Source: Cryptomeria japonica (lineage: Eukaryota > Streptophyta > Pinopsida > Cupressales > Cupressaceae). Taken from it: 64,000 nt of DNA. The notes beneath the pieces were generated by a model. It saw nothing but the letters and a program-made list of their open reading frames with translations, had not been told where the DNA came from and ran no database searches. The stretch lies in assembly GCF_030272615.1 (NCBI RefSeq), contig NC_081406.1, positions 116,343,783 through 116,407,782 on the forward strand, in the 5' to 3' direction. The translations under genes and the position numbers were made by a program. This document shows positions 53,430 through 64,000 of this stretch, one piece after another. Position 1 is the first letter of the stretch; the number at the start of each line of letters is the position of its first letter.

Positions 53430-55460
53430 AGCAAAATCGCTCCTGTCCCTCAGTGAAGGACGGGAGCTCGTTTTCAAATATTTTACTATTCCTGCAGGGT
53501 CAAGATGAATTACGAATTGGAAGTGATGGAGAAAGGTGAGATCTTTCCATTGAATATAAATTGAAGATTTTCATGAGCACAGAAATGCCTCCAGGGGAAA
53601 AATCGCTCCTGTCCTTCAGTGAAGGACCGGAGCTACAAATCCAATTTTGCTTTGTCCTTGCAAGATTTTAACGTCTTGACGATGTGAAAAGGTCCAAAGA
53701 GGTACATTTTATCAAATGAATATAACTTGAAGTGCTGTCGGGGAGATCACATGGATAAGCAAGTCCGGCTTGAGTAAGGTCCTGATCCTGAAATTTGGCT
53801 AAGTCTGGAATGTCCTGATCTTGAAATTTGACTAAGTCTGGAAATTGAAAAAACCTCCAAAAACTAGATTTTGCAATATAACTCTTGGAGGTCTGAAACC
53901 ACTCTCAAACATCCTGAAAGTATATATGGAATATAACTTAAAGTATAAGAAAGAAGAAACATAGAAGGAAATGTCACTTATACTTAAATGTTATATTCCA
54001 TTAAAATTGTCCTGATCGAGAGTGCGAAAAGTCAAATTTCGCTCGTGTCCTTCTCCAAGGGTCCAGAGCGAAATGCGCTCCTGTCCCTCTCCAAGGGACC
54101 AAGGCGAATCGCTCGTGTCCCTCACCAAGGGACCAGAGCGAAAATGATTAGTTGAGCCATTCCTGACCTTGTTCGGACGAATCGAGACATCAAAGGCATG
54201 GTGAAGGACGAAATGAGCATGATAGAGCATCCAGACTTGATCAAAACAATAAAATGCTTAAGTTCGCTCCTGTCCCTCAGGAAGGGACCAGAGCGATTTT
54301 TGTTATAGATGATTTTCTCGCCAAGTTACGACCGATTCCAAGGCATGGATGAATGGAAGGACGCATTATGAACCCGTTGAATATAAATCTGGAAGCTAGC
54401 AAAGTGAAGTGAAGCATACAAAGCCAAGATCGCTCCTGTCCCTCTCCAAGGGACCAGGGCGATATGATGATTATATTGCCGTCCCTCCAAGATCAGGACA
54501 CTCCAAGGCGAAGAACAAGGTACCAAGGACGTTTCGAAGCATTTCCATCAAGCAACAAGTTACAAAGGTCGTCACATTGAAAGATTTGCACTAAGACTCC
54601 CAGTTCGCTCCTGTCCCTCAGGAAGGGACCAGAGCGAAATTTGTATAAAGGCTCTAAATTTTAAAAGTTTATCACGCATCAAGTGATTGAGGAGGATCAA
54701 GGGACCACGTTTTACCCAATGAAGACAATGGCAAGTTGAAAAAGGCAAAGACAAGCTCAAAATCTTGAAATTCGCTCCTGTCCCTCAGGAAGGGACCAGA
54801 GCGATGTTGAATATATTGGCTAATTCATACAAAAATCACGTTGAGTCAATGTTTTGCAAGGTGATAAAAGGTCTAAGGCGTCCTTCGAAGGTGATATACC
54901 AAAGGCTTCAAACGTCAAACGATCACCAATTTGTACCAAGAGGCTATATCAAGGACCAAGGCGATTTTTACTAAAACACTCATGTTCCGACAAAATCAAG
55001 ACAATGCAAGGGTGGGCAAGATCGAGGACGTCCTTTGGAAGGCAATGAACGAAGAACGAAGATCAAAAGTTTGCAAATTTGAGCTAGGACACAAGGATCG
55101 CTCCTGTCCCTCTCCAAGGGACCAGGGCGATGATCTTCTAAACATCAAAGCGCCTTGTAAAATTCAAGTGAAATGAGAAAGGAATGAAGGAATAACGTTG
55201 TTTGTCCCCACAATGAAGATCGAAGTTCAAAGATGCAAGATCAAGGAGAAACAATGGAGATCGCTCCTGTCCCTCTCCAAGGGACCAGGGCGATATCATA
55301 TCTAAAGGATATTCATTTGCAAGAACAAGTCAATTAAGCTCAAAGGACCTAGCGAAAATGGCAATTCCAACGTGGAAATAAGGACCTTGGACGTAAAAAT
55401 TGCAAGAATCATGACTAAATTGATGGATCGCTCCTGTCCCTCAGTCAGGGACCAGGGCGA
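53430..55460. repeat. Array of hairpin motifs at about 167-bp spacing
   Basis: A motif of about 34 bp, ATCGCTCCTGTCCCT plus 5 bases plus AGGGACCAGGGCGAT, is nearly self-complementary. Good copies start near 54263, 54429, 54603, 54771, 55097, 55260 and 55427; the gaps are 166, 174, 168, 326, 163 and 167, so nearly all are about 167 or twice that. Weaker or clustered copies lie at 53430, 53605 and 54035-54135. The sequence between motifs is not clearly conserved. Confidence 0.85.
53921..54000. repeat. Long inverted repeat in the solo LTR
   Basis: TATATGGAATATAACTTAAA and GTATAAG at 53923-53950 pair with CTTATACTTAAATGTTATAT and TCCA at 53977-54000. The arms are separated by about 25 bases. The same structure lies at 59109-59188 in the related LTR. 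Confidence 0.8.
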
Positions 55461-56791
55461 TGAGGTACGTCCACTTCATTTTCATATTTTTGGTGCCAAA
55501 TAAACATTTCAAATTTTCCTTAAATGCCAAAATCGATGAATTTTGAAAATCCTATTAAATTAGCATTTAATATAGCATTGATCATTTATTAATTATTTTG
55601 CCTTTATTAAAAATCGAAATTTTACAAATTAAAAAACATTGGTAAATAATTAATTAAGTTTTTTAATAAAAATTGAGTGGAGCGCTTGATATTTATTTGT
55701 TTATTTTACCAAAAGTCGGCCTTTTACTTTATTTTAAATTCGCTTTTAATTACAAAGTCGGCCTAGTAGTAATTAAGGTGTGAGCGCTATAAAGGGAGGG
55801 TGAAAGATTTCATTTTTACATCACCTTTTTATCATTCAAATGCGATCAAAGGGAGAAGTGCGAAGTTGTATTCAAAGGGGCGAATTTTATTTCAAAGCAA
55901 GGTGGTGCGAACTTGAAGTTTCCATTTGAGCGAAGTTGCCTAGGACGTCAAAGACATATCAAAGATGGCGAAATTGCTAACTTGAAGAGGAGATCACGTC
56001 CAAGACTTGAAGGGTGGCGAAGTTGATATGAGGAACGTTCTTTTGAAGATCACATCAAGACTATCGAATTTCAATTTTGCCTAGGCGATTTTATTCATTT
56101 TGCATTTTAGAGTTAAGCTCTCAAGTGAGGTATGGCGATTTGGTTTTATTGTTTTAATTTTGAATTTTGATCGTCATTGCCTTAATTTTGAATTTTGAAA
56201 TTTTGTTTTGCCTTAGCTCAGTCATTTTTAGGAAATGATTAATAAAGGACTTATCATTAAGTTTCCTAAAAATTTGCTCTCTAATTTATATTGCAAAATC
56301 ATGTTACTAATTTTGAAATGTTGTGTAGGCCTCAAATGGAGATCTCATCAAGGAAAATCAAGCCGGATCAAGGACGGTCTTCGCCAGGACGATCAAGCCA
56401 GGACAAGGGCGAACTCTTTCAATCCAGTGTTCCAAGGCGAGGTACATCATCTTCCTGCACATCAAGGACGCAAGGAGTTAGAACAAGGGCTCGTTAAAGA
56501 AGCAAAATAGATCCAGATGAATTAATTAAAGCAAGCTTCTCAACAACATCAAGTTGAATATCTACCAAGTTCCAAGTGTCAAATGAGATGGCGTCCTAGT
56601 CATCATTTCTCCAATCAGTGAAGTCCATCTCAGCATGTCCAGATTCAATGTACTTAACTCATGGAAGGTGGCACAAACTCCGATGTACCTACCCCGGCTA
56701 TCCATTGGTCGATTTTTCTAGAAGGGACATGTGTCCAAGCAATACAATTTTATCATTGGTCAAGCATTAAATGTTATGTAATGGTTGTAAC

Positions 56792-56880
56792 AAACCCTAA
56801 TTAGGGTTTTCATTGTAAAATCTTGGCCATTGATCTTGAATTGATCTAAGCCATCAAATTGTATTGTGGGCACTATATAA
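56792..56880 (+). promoter_or_regulatory. Solo LTR promoter: telo-box palindrome and TATA box
   Basis: AAACCCTAATTAGGGTTT (56792-56809) is two telo-box motifs back to back. The TATA box TATATAA is at 56874-56880. Transcription would begin near 56905-56915. AAACCCTA motifs are known plant promoter elements, often next to other promoter signals. Confidence 0.6.
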
Positions 56881-59108
56881 GCCCAAACATTTCATTTGTA
56901 AAAGATAATTTAGAATTAGAGAGAATTAGAGAGAGATAGTTAGTAATAGTTGAAAGTAGTTAGTAGTTAGAGAGTAGAATAGGAGGACAAGGCAAGAAAT
57001 TGTTGCCATTGATTGTAAACAAACTCCATTTTCATTGAAGTAATGGTGAAATATGTCGTTTTTCTTGCAATTTGCATGGTTTCTTGTTGAGTCTTCAATC
57101 TTAGATGGTAGATGATTAAATGAATGGAGGGAATGTGATTGATTGATGGTGGAATTCGTACATCCATACTACTAGCAGTTTGTTGATTGCAAACTTGCCT
57201 TGTGTAGTCAACTGGAATCGTTCAGCTCAAGCTCAATTTCAATTTGTCGCTTCTTCATTGATATGCATCAACTTGGATGGTATCTATGCCTGCGGTGATG
57301 ATTTGAACATCATAAAGCTTCCTTAGAAGATCGCACTAGCCTTGTGTAGATGTTCCATTGATGTCAAAACAAGATCTAGTTAGAGTTTCATCAAAAAATC
57401 AAGTCATTGCTCCTACATTCTTAGTATTAGGATTAGATCCTCTCTTCGCCCTTATCCTTTTTTCATTTTTTTTATCTAAGTTAGTCAGAGCCTGTGTCCA
57501 GCAAAGCAGATCGGAAGTTCAATGTAAGTCCCCTTGTGATTCCAGCAAATCACATCATACCACTGGAACTTGTCCACACGTAGAGACCCTACATCAAAGA
57601 ACCTTGGAGTCTACCTAACTGATCCTTTACGCGAATCTTCAGCAGTTAGAGACTATTTTCTCAAGAGAGGATAAGATGCCTGTCGGTATTTTATTCTGTG
57701 TATGATTGTGTACAAAATACACGTCAACAGGTTGCTAAAAGGGCCAAGACAATCTCAAGGGTAATTATTGACAGCAACAAGATGAAGGTGGCTGAAATTG
57801 TTGAACCTCTTGTAGACAAGCCATGTGAGGAGATGAAAGCTGCTGATTACAAGGTCACAAGGGTAGAGTTGGGTAAGCAAACACATGAAGTAATCAAACA
57901 TGATGCCCAACAGTCCGTAGCTTCACTAGTACAGCGATATGATGAGCTTCTAGCCAAGAAGGACAAGCTAGAAGAGGAGAATAGGCAACTTGTTGCAGCT
58001 GTTCAAAAGATCACCAAATTCGCTAGTGAAGGAAGCAATCCTTCAAGTTCTTCCGGTCCACAAGAATCAATTCAAGGAGTTGAGAGAGCTGCTCAAAAGG
58101 TACAAGCATTGGAATCTTGGGTGGATCAGCTTCATGATTTATGTGCACAGGTCTTGAAGGAGGTTTTTCAAATGATGCTCAAATTGAAGACCATTGAGGA
58201 ACAATTGAACCAGGTTTCTGACGCTTTCAAACAAAACTTGGAAAAGGTGGAAGATAACTTGACAACATGGCTCAAGATTCCTCAACAAAAGTTGAGTGTT
58301 CTTCTAGACATCAAGTTATTCCTTCGAGGGTTGTATATCTATAATACCAGGAGCTCTTGGAGAACAAAGCCCTTGTTCTCAAGTCACTTGTTGAAGACAT
58401 TGATGATTCTATGAGACTGCGATTGGAAGTATTTCAAGATATTGTTTCTCATTGTGAGAAAGCTTCTTGCAATATCATGGATCACAATGGGGAATTATTA
58501 TCACAAGAAAGGGTTCTCTCAGATCTATAGTTGAAGATTCATCATGAGTGGAGGAGTGAACCATTTTCAGCTGCATCTATTCAAGCTTTGGTTGCCTGTC
58601 CAGTCTTCTTACAGGAAATTCAGTCTTCCTTTTGTTGCGAGGTATTCACACATTGCCCCATTGCAAATGGGGACCCCCCACTTTTTCCTTTCTGGGGTTA
58701 GCTCTTTTAGTTTTGTTGTTGGTTGTTTTAGTGTCTTTAGCCATTGCATTGAAGGGATTGAGTTTCTCAAAGGTCATCAAGCCAGGTGGATCTTCTCAAG
58801 GTGAAGTGAAGGAGGTCACATCAGTGGAGTGATTAGGGGTTATTTAGATCATTCCTAGGGTTTTTTGTGTACTATCCGGTCACGCTTCAAGTTGCTAAAT
58901 CAAGCCTTGCTTGAATGCATGGTGTCCTCCTAAGTCTTGTCCCTTACATCAAGATCAGAGCGAACTAGCCTTAAAAGTCTGGAATGTCATCTTGATCCTA
59001 AAGGGTCCTAAAATTTGACCAAGTCTGGAAATTTGAAGGATGCTCCAAAAACTAGATTTTGCATTATAACTCCTGGAGGTCCAAAACCACTCTCAAACAT
59101 CTTGACAA

Positions 59109-59188
59109 TATATATGGAATATAACTTAAAGTATAAGAAAGAGAAAAGATATCTCTTTCTTATACTTAAATGTTATATTCCATATATA
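59109..59188. repeat. Long inverted repeat in the 3' LTR
   Basis: The left arm 59109-59144 (TATATATGGAATATAAC, then AGTATAAGAAAGAGA) pairs with the right arm 59152-59188 (TCTCTTTCTTATACT, then GTTATATTCCATATATA). The stem is about 33 bp with one small bulge and a 7-base loop. Imprecise copies of the same hairpin occur in the solo LTR. Confidence 0.85.
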
Positions 59189-59209
59189 AATTCTAACGGA
59201 GAGACTAGC

Positions 59210-60760
59210 TTGTCAAATGAACTTCATGTTGAAGGAGAGGTGAGCGAACTTCATGTTGGAGAGGTGAGAGAACTTCATGTTGAAGGAGAGGTGAGCGAAC
59301 TTCATGTTTCACCACATTAGAGCGAAGTTTCCTCACAAGTTTACATTTTGAAGTAAAATTGACAACTTCATGCTTGAGCACTTTGGAGCGGAATTCATGA
59401 TCTAGCAAAATGAAGCAATCTTGAGAGTGAAGTTGGATATAAATAGGTGAAATAAATCAACTTCGGTAGTTAAAGGAGATGAGCGAAGTTTTTTTTTTAC
59501 TTCGTGCATTGAAGAAAGTGAGCGAAATTCCCAACTTCATGAATTGAAGGAGGTGAGCGAAATGCTACTTCATGAGTTGAAGGAGGTGAGCGAAGTAGAT
59601 AACTTCATGCATTGGGGAAAGAGAGCGAATCTCATGTTTTCACCAAGGAGAGTGAATTTCATAAGCATGAGCGAAATTGAATAATAGAAGGATAATCACC
59701 TAAAGAGGACTCAATGCCAAATAAACTTCATGATCTCACCAAGAGGAGCGAAGTAGAGTGATTTTACAACTTCAACTTCAAGGAGATAGAAGCGAACTTC
59801 GGGTTCAAACAACTAGGAGCGAAATTCATACTTCATGTATCAAAAGAGATGAGCCAATTTTCTTACTTCATGAATTAGTGTTTTGAAGTGAAGTTGATAG
59901 CTTCAGGAGTTTGAGTTTATGAGCGAAGTTGATAACTTCAGCAGCTGCAAGCTTCAAGCGAAATTCTTTACTTCATGTTTGACCAAAGAGGAGCGAAATC
60001 CTCCACTTCACGAATTGCTAAGGAGGAGCGAAATTGTTACTTCATCCTAGAAGGTTTTAAAACGAAATCATTGCTCCATGAGTTGCGAAGAGTGAGATTC
60101 AACATCTTCATGACTTGAGCCTTTGGAGCGAAGTTGATAACTTCATGCATTGGGAAATAGGAGCAAAGTCAACAACTTCATGAGTTGAGAGATAGGAGCA
60201 AAGTTTGAACCTCATGAATTACCCCCCTTGAAGCAAAATGTGCAACTTCATGTTTAAGGGATTAAGAGCGAACTTCATGTCTAGAGGGAATGGAGCGGAT
60301 TTCACACAAGAACAATGAACTTCATGAGTTTGAGATCATGAGCAAATTTCATAATTTGGAGAGGAAGAACAAATTTGATGACCAAGATAAGAGAAACAAA
60401 CTTCAGGTGCACCTCCTTTTGAGTAGATTTTGCAACTTCATGTGCTATTGGTTTGAAGAGATTTTACTCCTTCATGAGTTGTAGGATGAGAGCGAACTTC
60501 ATAAGTTCAAGGTTTGGGGCGAATTTTCTACAATGGTAAACTTCATGACTTAGAAGATTGGAGTGAATTTCATGAATAAGCAAGGTGATTGAAACAAGTT
60601 GCAAGTACTCCATCTAGAGGAATCTTCATCTTCAAGCCTACACAAGCAAATCTTGACTTCATGAACTTCACAAGTTCAACATGCAAGAATAAACTTCATG
60701 ATCTGAGCTACATGAGCAAACTTCACAATTTAAAGGGTATGAGCGAAGTTCAAGAAAATG
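59210..60760. repeat. Array of GAGCGAA and AACTTCATG motifs
   Basis: More than twenty copies of a loose unit of 40-60 bp with GAGCGAA, then AGTTGATAACTTCATG or a variant. Many contain the small palindrome GAAGTTGATAACTTC. It takes the same place in this LTR that the 167-bp hairpin array takes in the solo LTR, but the sequence is different. Confidence 0.8.
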
Positions 60761-61323
60761 AAGAAGATTAAGGCGAGGAAAACTTAATTAACATCAAGGA
60801 TAGAATACACTTCAGGAACTCCTCTTCATGAGCAAAAAGCAACTTCAAGTGTTGCTTCATGATGGCAAATCCTCTTTATATGCTTTAATAAACCTATTTG
60901 AAGTATGTGTAATCCTTATTTGTTTTGCAGGACATGAAGAGAGTCACAAGAGAAAAGGTTTGCAGTTTCAAAGGAGTAAGACAACAGTGACATCAGAAGT
61001 ACATCAATACTTCAAAACTAAGATCTACACCTCGCACATCTATGATTGAAGCCTACATCAAGCACGATTGAAGAAGCATACAATTTCAGAAGAGTTAATC
61101 AAAGTTAGAAGATCAAACCTACAAAGGACAAGTTGGAGTTCGCGTCCTAGTCATCATCCCAGTCACTATCTCTACCAATTAGAGGGGTTCCACATCTGCA
61201 TGTCTTGATTCAATGTACCTGACTCACCAGTGATGGCACAAACTCCAAGGCACCTACCCCTGATTTCTATTGGTCCACACTCATGGAATGTAATTTTCTT
61301 TCTATGGAGATGTTTGTTGTAAC

Positions 61324-61414
61324 AAACCCTAATTAGGGTTTTTATTGTAAAAATCTTGGTTGTTGATGGAAATCCAATCCTAGCCATTCATTGTAAATGA
61401 GCTCTCTATATAAA
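61324..61414 (+). promoter_or_regulatory. 3' LTR promoter: telo-box palindrome and TATA box
   Basis: The palindrome AAACCCTAATTAGGGTTT (61324-61341) is followed by TATATAAA (61407-61414). The layout and spacing are the same as at 56792-56880. The solo LTR at 61524 lies about 110 bp downstream of the TATA box and would interrupt transcripts. Confidence 0.6.
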
Positions 61415-61523
61415 GCTCAGGCTCTTCATTTGTAAAGGCTAATAGTTTATAGCTAATAGTTAGGAGAGAATAGAATAACTATTAGAATTATAATAGATTA
61501 AGACAAGGAAGAATTGTTGGTAT

Positions 61524-63316
61524 TGTTGGACACAATGGATCACTGGGAGGGGGTGAATCAGTGATTTAAACTCTTTTTCTTTGATAGAGAGATACCGGTA
61601 AAGTAGAGGACAAGCTGAATGCTAACTGGTAACTTAAACAATGCAAGTAGAGTGTGTGAAAGGACTAGCTAAAACATTAACATCAGATATGAACAAGAAT
61701 ACATCACACAACACCAGATATATACGAGGAAAACCGAATGTGGGAAAAACCTCGGTGAGAATAGCTGTTGGAGATCTTCTGCTCCAATCCAGCCTCACAA
61801 TGAAACTCTGATTAGAATATTTAGGGCACCAACCCAAGGAGCACCAACCCATGATTTATGAGCACCAACTCAAAGGAGCACCAACCTTTGATTTATGAGC
61901 ACCAACTCAAAGGAGCACCGACCCCTACACAATTTATAGGCTACTACCTAAAGGAGCTACAACCCCTGCACTAAGCTACAACTCAGTGACAACAATATGA
62001 ATTGCATATATGCAAATGAAATCACTATTGCAAATGAAGTTTTGCAACCTTACAATATTCTCCTCTGTCGATTTCTCCCTTGCCGATCTGTATTCTCTCT
62101 ACCCACTCTGCAAACTTGACTTTGCTGATAACTTTTTTAAATCCCCTCTCACAATGTCTTTTCACCTTCGACTCACACTTGATCACTCTTAATCAGGCAC
62201 AACCTCTGCCGGTTTTTCACCTCTGTGATCAATGCACACTCTATCGGTTGTTCCCTACACTTGTTTATACTGCTTCTTCTTATCAATCAGATCTTCACTC
62301 ATAAACACTTGAAGTGTTTATCTCTTCGTCTTTCAGATAGCAAATTTACACTCGTCTTCCCTCTGCAGCAGCATCTTCAACTGTCTCAAGTCATCATATT
62401 TAAACTTGAGCTTTCCCACCAAGAAACAATTCAAAGTCGGAGTGGTTAGGGTTTCCTTTTCCCAACACAATCTGCATGAGATCCGATCCAGTCTGTCTTG
62501 GATCGATCCCCTGTACTCTAGGAATGCATCTGTACATGTTTTCTATTACCCAATGCATACTTGCTAAAGATAGCAATCTCGTACATAATTTTCTACCTTG
62601 AAATTTGTTGGCTCTTAAAAAACTCAGCTGTTTTATTCTCGAGATCTTCTTGCAATCTGATTTCTTTGCTTTGATCCAAGCGCCAACTACTCCCTGACCT
62701 TCCTCTGTTATTCTTTCTTCCTCAAGCCGCATTTGTCAGTTACAATCCCATGATTTAAGGTTGTTTCATTAATGTCGACTAGCTGTTTCAACAACCATGG
62801 CGATGGACGCTTCACCAACCTCTGCATGTTTGTCACCTCAGCTCCACATGGCATCACAACGGTCAATCACTTAGCTCATCGACACATAGTCGGTTCATAC
62901 TTGAACCTTCAGCAAACTCATACCGGTACATGCCTTTACTGATGAGACCTTCTCCTCCTGCTAACCGGTAGTTCACTGGTAGCACATCTTCACTTCTGGT
63001 GATTTGTGATTACTTTAACATTTTGCCTCTTCATCATAAACAGGCAGCTAAACTCCAGACTGGTTTAAACTCTACCAGTTATCACTCAACATGCCAACAC
63101 ACAAATGCATCTCACCTCATATCGGTGATGTCACTGATAGTCTCAATAACTACTTGTCTTCCACCATACCGGTTTGACAAGTCTTCATGTTAATCTACTC
63201 AATACCTTAATTGTCTTTCACCATACCGGTACACTCTCCTTCATACAAGACGACATACCTCTACCGGCAGCCGGCCTGCAGTACCAGTTGACATCAATGA
63301 CAACTCAATGCCAACA
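61524..63316. repeat. 1793-bp solo LTR with GGTAT target duplication
   Basis: It starts TGTTGGACAC and ends GCCAACA (TGTTGG...CCAACA ends). GGTAT stands directly outside at both sides (61519-61523 and 63317-63321). It contains many CCGGT or ACCGG motifs and a short block of GAGCACCAACTC repeats (61826-61920), and has no coding region. It is a different LTR family from its host. The orientation cannot be fixed from the ends alone. Confidence 0.88.
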
Positions 63317-64000
63317 GGTATGACTTGTAAATGAGATATTCTTTTCATTTAAGTTATGGTGAAATTTGTTATTTCAACAAGCCTCATGGTTCTACTTCTC
63401 AATTTATTTTCATGTTGATTAGATTGAATGGAAGAAGTTGTAGAATGTATTTATGTGGAATCCGTTTAGTCCATACCACTAGCCTCTTGCTGATTGTAAG
63501 TGTGCTTTGCGTGGTCAACTGGAGTGATATGAGCTTAAACTCGAATCGCCCTACACTCATTGCTTATGCATTAACTTGAATGGTGGTCAATTTTTGGTGG
63601 TATTGATTCGAACATCTTTCAAACGTCCTTAGAAGATTGCACTAAGCTTGTGTTAAATTGTTCTATTTGATGGTGAGACCGTGCCCAGTAGGATTCCATC
63701 TAATCATTCACTCATCTTCCTACATTCTTAAGATTAAAATAGATTCTCTCAAACCTTACCTCTTTTGCTCTTTTTTATCTTCCAATTGAGTAGATAGGAC
63801 CTAAGTTCTAGCAAATCAAGCATTCATGCATTCAAATGTAAGTCTCCTTGTGATTCCAACATAATCACATCAAACCAACTAAGCTTATCAACACGTAGAG
63901 ACCCTACATTCATGAACCTTAGAGTCTTCTCAATGATCCTTAAGCTAATCTTCAGCATTTGAGAGATTTTGTTCAAGAGAGGATAAGATACTTTGGTATT

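Larger units (their letters stand above)
53066..57729 (+). repeat. 4664-bp solo LTR with GGTTG target duplication
   Basis: It starts TGTTGTGACG and ends CGTCAACA, so both ends are complementary (TGTTG...CAACA). The 5 bases GGTTG stand directly outside both ends (53061-53065 and 57730-57734). No internal retroelement genes lie within, so it is a solo LTR left by recombination. It carries a hairpin array (53430-55455), a long inverted repeat (53921-54000), a telo-box palindrome and a TATA box, and near the end AAGAGAGGATAAGATGC. It is related to the host element's own 3' LTR at 58633, but the two have diverged. Confidence 0.9.
50749..58625 (+). pseudogene. Retroelement accessory ORF, plus copy, split by a solo LTR
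   Basis: A single frame runs from 50749 to 53065 with two stops (TGA 51397-51399, TAG 52132-52134), is cut by the solo LTR at 53066-57729, and goes on in the same frame after one copy of the 5-bp duplication, to a frameshift near 58340 and a TAG near 58528. The order of regions is an N-terminal globular part (DADTIDKVFRIPSAPVY, FTRWARLYRCDFKWEIGDI), a middle part (FYMNSYLVYLA, YYDQLPL, HFRRVQDASFGYF), an acidic Pro/Ser-rich linker, and a long coiled coil (YDELLAKKDKLEEENRQLV) ending a few bases before the 3' LTR. The frame is roughly 1000 codons long. No protease, reverse transcriptase or integrase motif is present. Position before the 3' LTR fits the additional ORFs known in some plant LTR elements. 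Function is unknown. Confidence 0.7.
48756..64000 (+). mobile_element. Plus-strand LTR retroelement, 3' part with nested solo LTRs
   Basis: From the left: non-coding sequence with CTTGTAA-type repeats, the accessory ORF (50749-58625) split by a 4664-bp solo LTR, then the element's own 3' LTR from 58633 to just beyond the right edge, itself split by a 1793-bp solo LTR. No gag or pol was recognised, so either the element is non-autonomous or its 5' part is lost. The left limit near 48756 is where homology to the minus copy stops. Confidence 0.6.
58633..64000 (+). repeat. 3' LTR of the plus-strand element, runs off the edge
   Basis: It starts TGTTGCGAGGTATTCACACA, parallel to TGTTGTGACGTTTTCACACA in the solo LTR at 53066. 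Further shared parts: the CCCCATTGCAAATGGGGACC start, the inverted repeat, the telo-box palindrome, the TATA box and the closing GAGAGGATAAGATAC at the edge. By alignment with the solo LTR it should end about 45-50 bases beyond 64000. It contains an inserted solo LTR (61524-63316). Confidence 0.8.

Noticed and set aside
54263-55460. CRISPR-like array of spaced repeats
   Set aside because: The setting is a plant LTR, the spacing is about 130 bp between motifs, and there are no cas genes. It is a repeat inside an LTR.

Overview
The window looks like a piece of a very large, repeat-rich plant nuclear genome, most likely a gymnosperm (conifer-type). The grounds are low gene density, LTRs over 4 kb nested in one another, multi-kilobase introns, abundant microsatellites and typical plant gene families. 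The organism call is an inference.

Only two host genes can be supported. (1) A receptor-like kinase of the LRK10L type on the + strand at 5408-7771, in three exons that splice in frame. (2) The 3' part of the AIR carboxylase (PurE) domain of a plant PurK-PurE purine-biosynthesis gene on the - strand, in five exons between 44846 and 38110; its 5' exons are not visible in the window.

Layout. 1-4982: 5' end of a minus-strand Ty3-type LTR retrotransposon (gag, a 2.8-kb leader, a tRNA-Trp-type primer site, a 1345-bp LTR) that ends 425 bp upstream of the kinase start codon. 5408-7771: kinase gene. 8021-14446: no recognised gene, one long GA microsatellite. 14955-27842: a 12.9-kb terminal-inverted-repeat DNA transposon inserted in a TG/CA microsatellite. 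It carries a convergent gene pair (a spliced accessory ORF on +, a multi-exon transposase-like gene on -), a 2.8-kb palindromic satellite and a triplicated 480-bp repeat. 28017-34130: a second, diverged and decayed member of the same two-gene family. 34365-35345: a CA microsatellite and a relic of an LTR-retrotransposon leader. 35346-38109: mostly AT-rich, no gene. 38110-44846: PurE exons, with a 5.9-kb intron that holds a young 1.68-kb non-autonomous LTR retrotransposon and an older LTR-like fragment. 45202-64000: nested retroelement territory, with two diverged copies (one on -, one on +) of an unfamiliar accessory ORF that sits directly before an LTR. The + copy is split by a 4664-bp solo LTR, and its own 3' LTR is split by a 1793-bp solo LTR.

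The most novel items are the two-gene DNA transposon family with its internal palindromic satellite, the in-frame repairable split of the retroelement accessory ORF, the regularly spaced hairpin motifs inside the giant LTR, and a telo-box palindrome placed 65-66 bp upstream of the TATA box in three LTRs. Assignments rest on reading the sequence. Family names come from general knowledge and no database search was possible.
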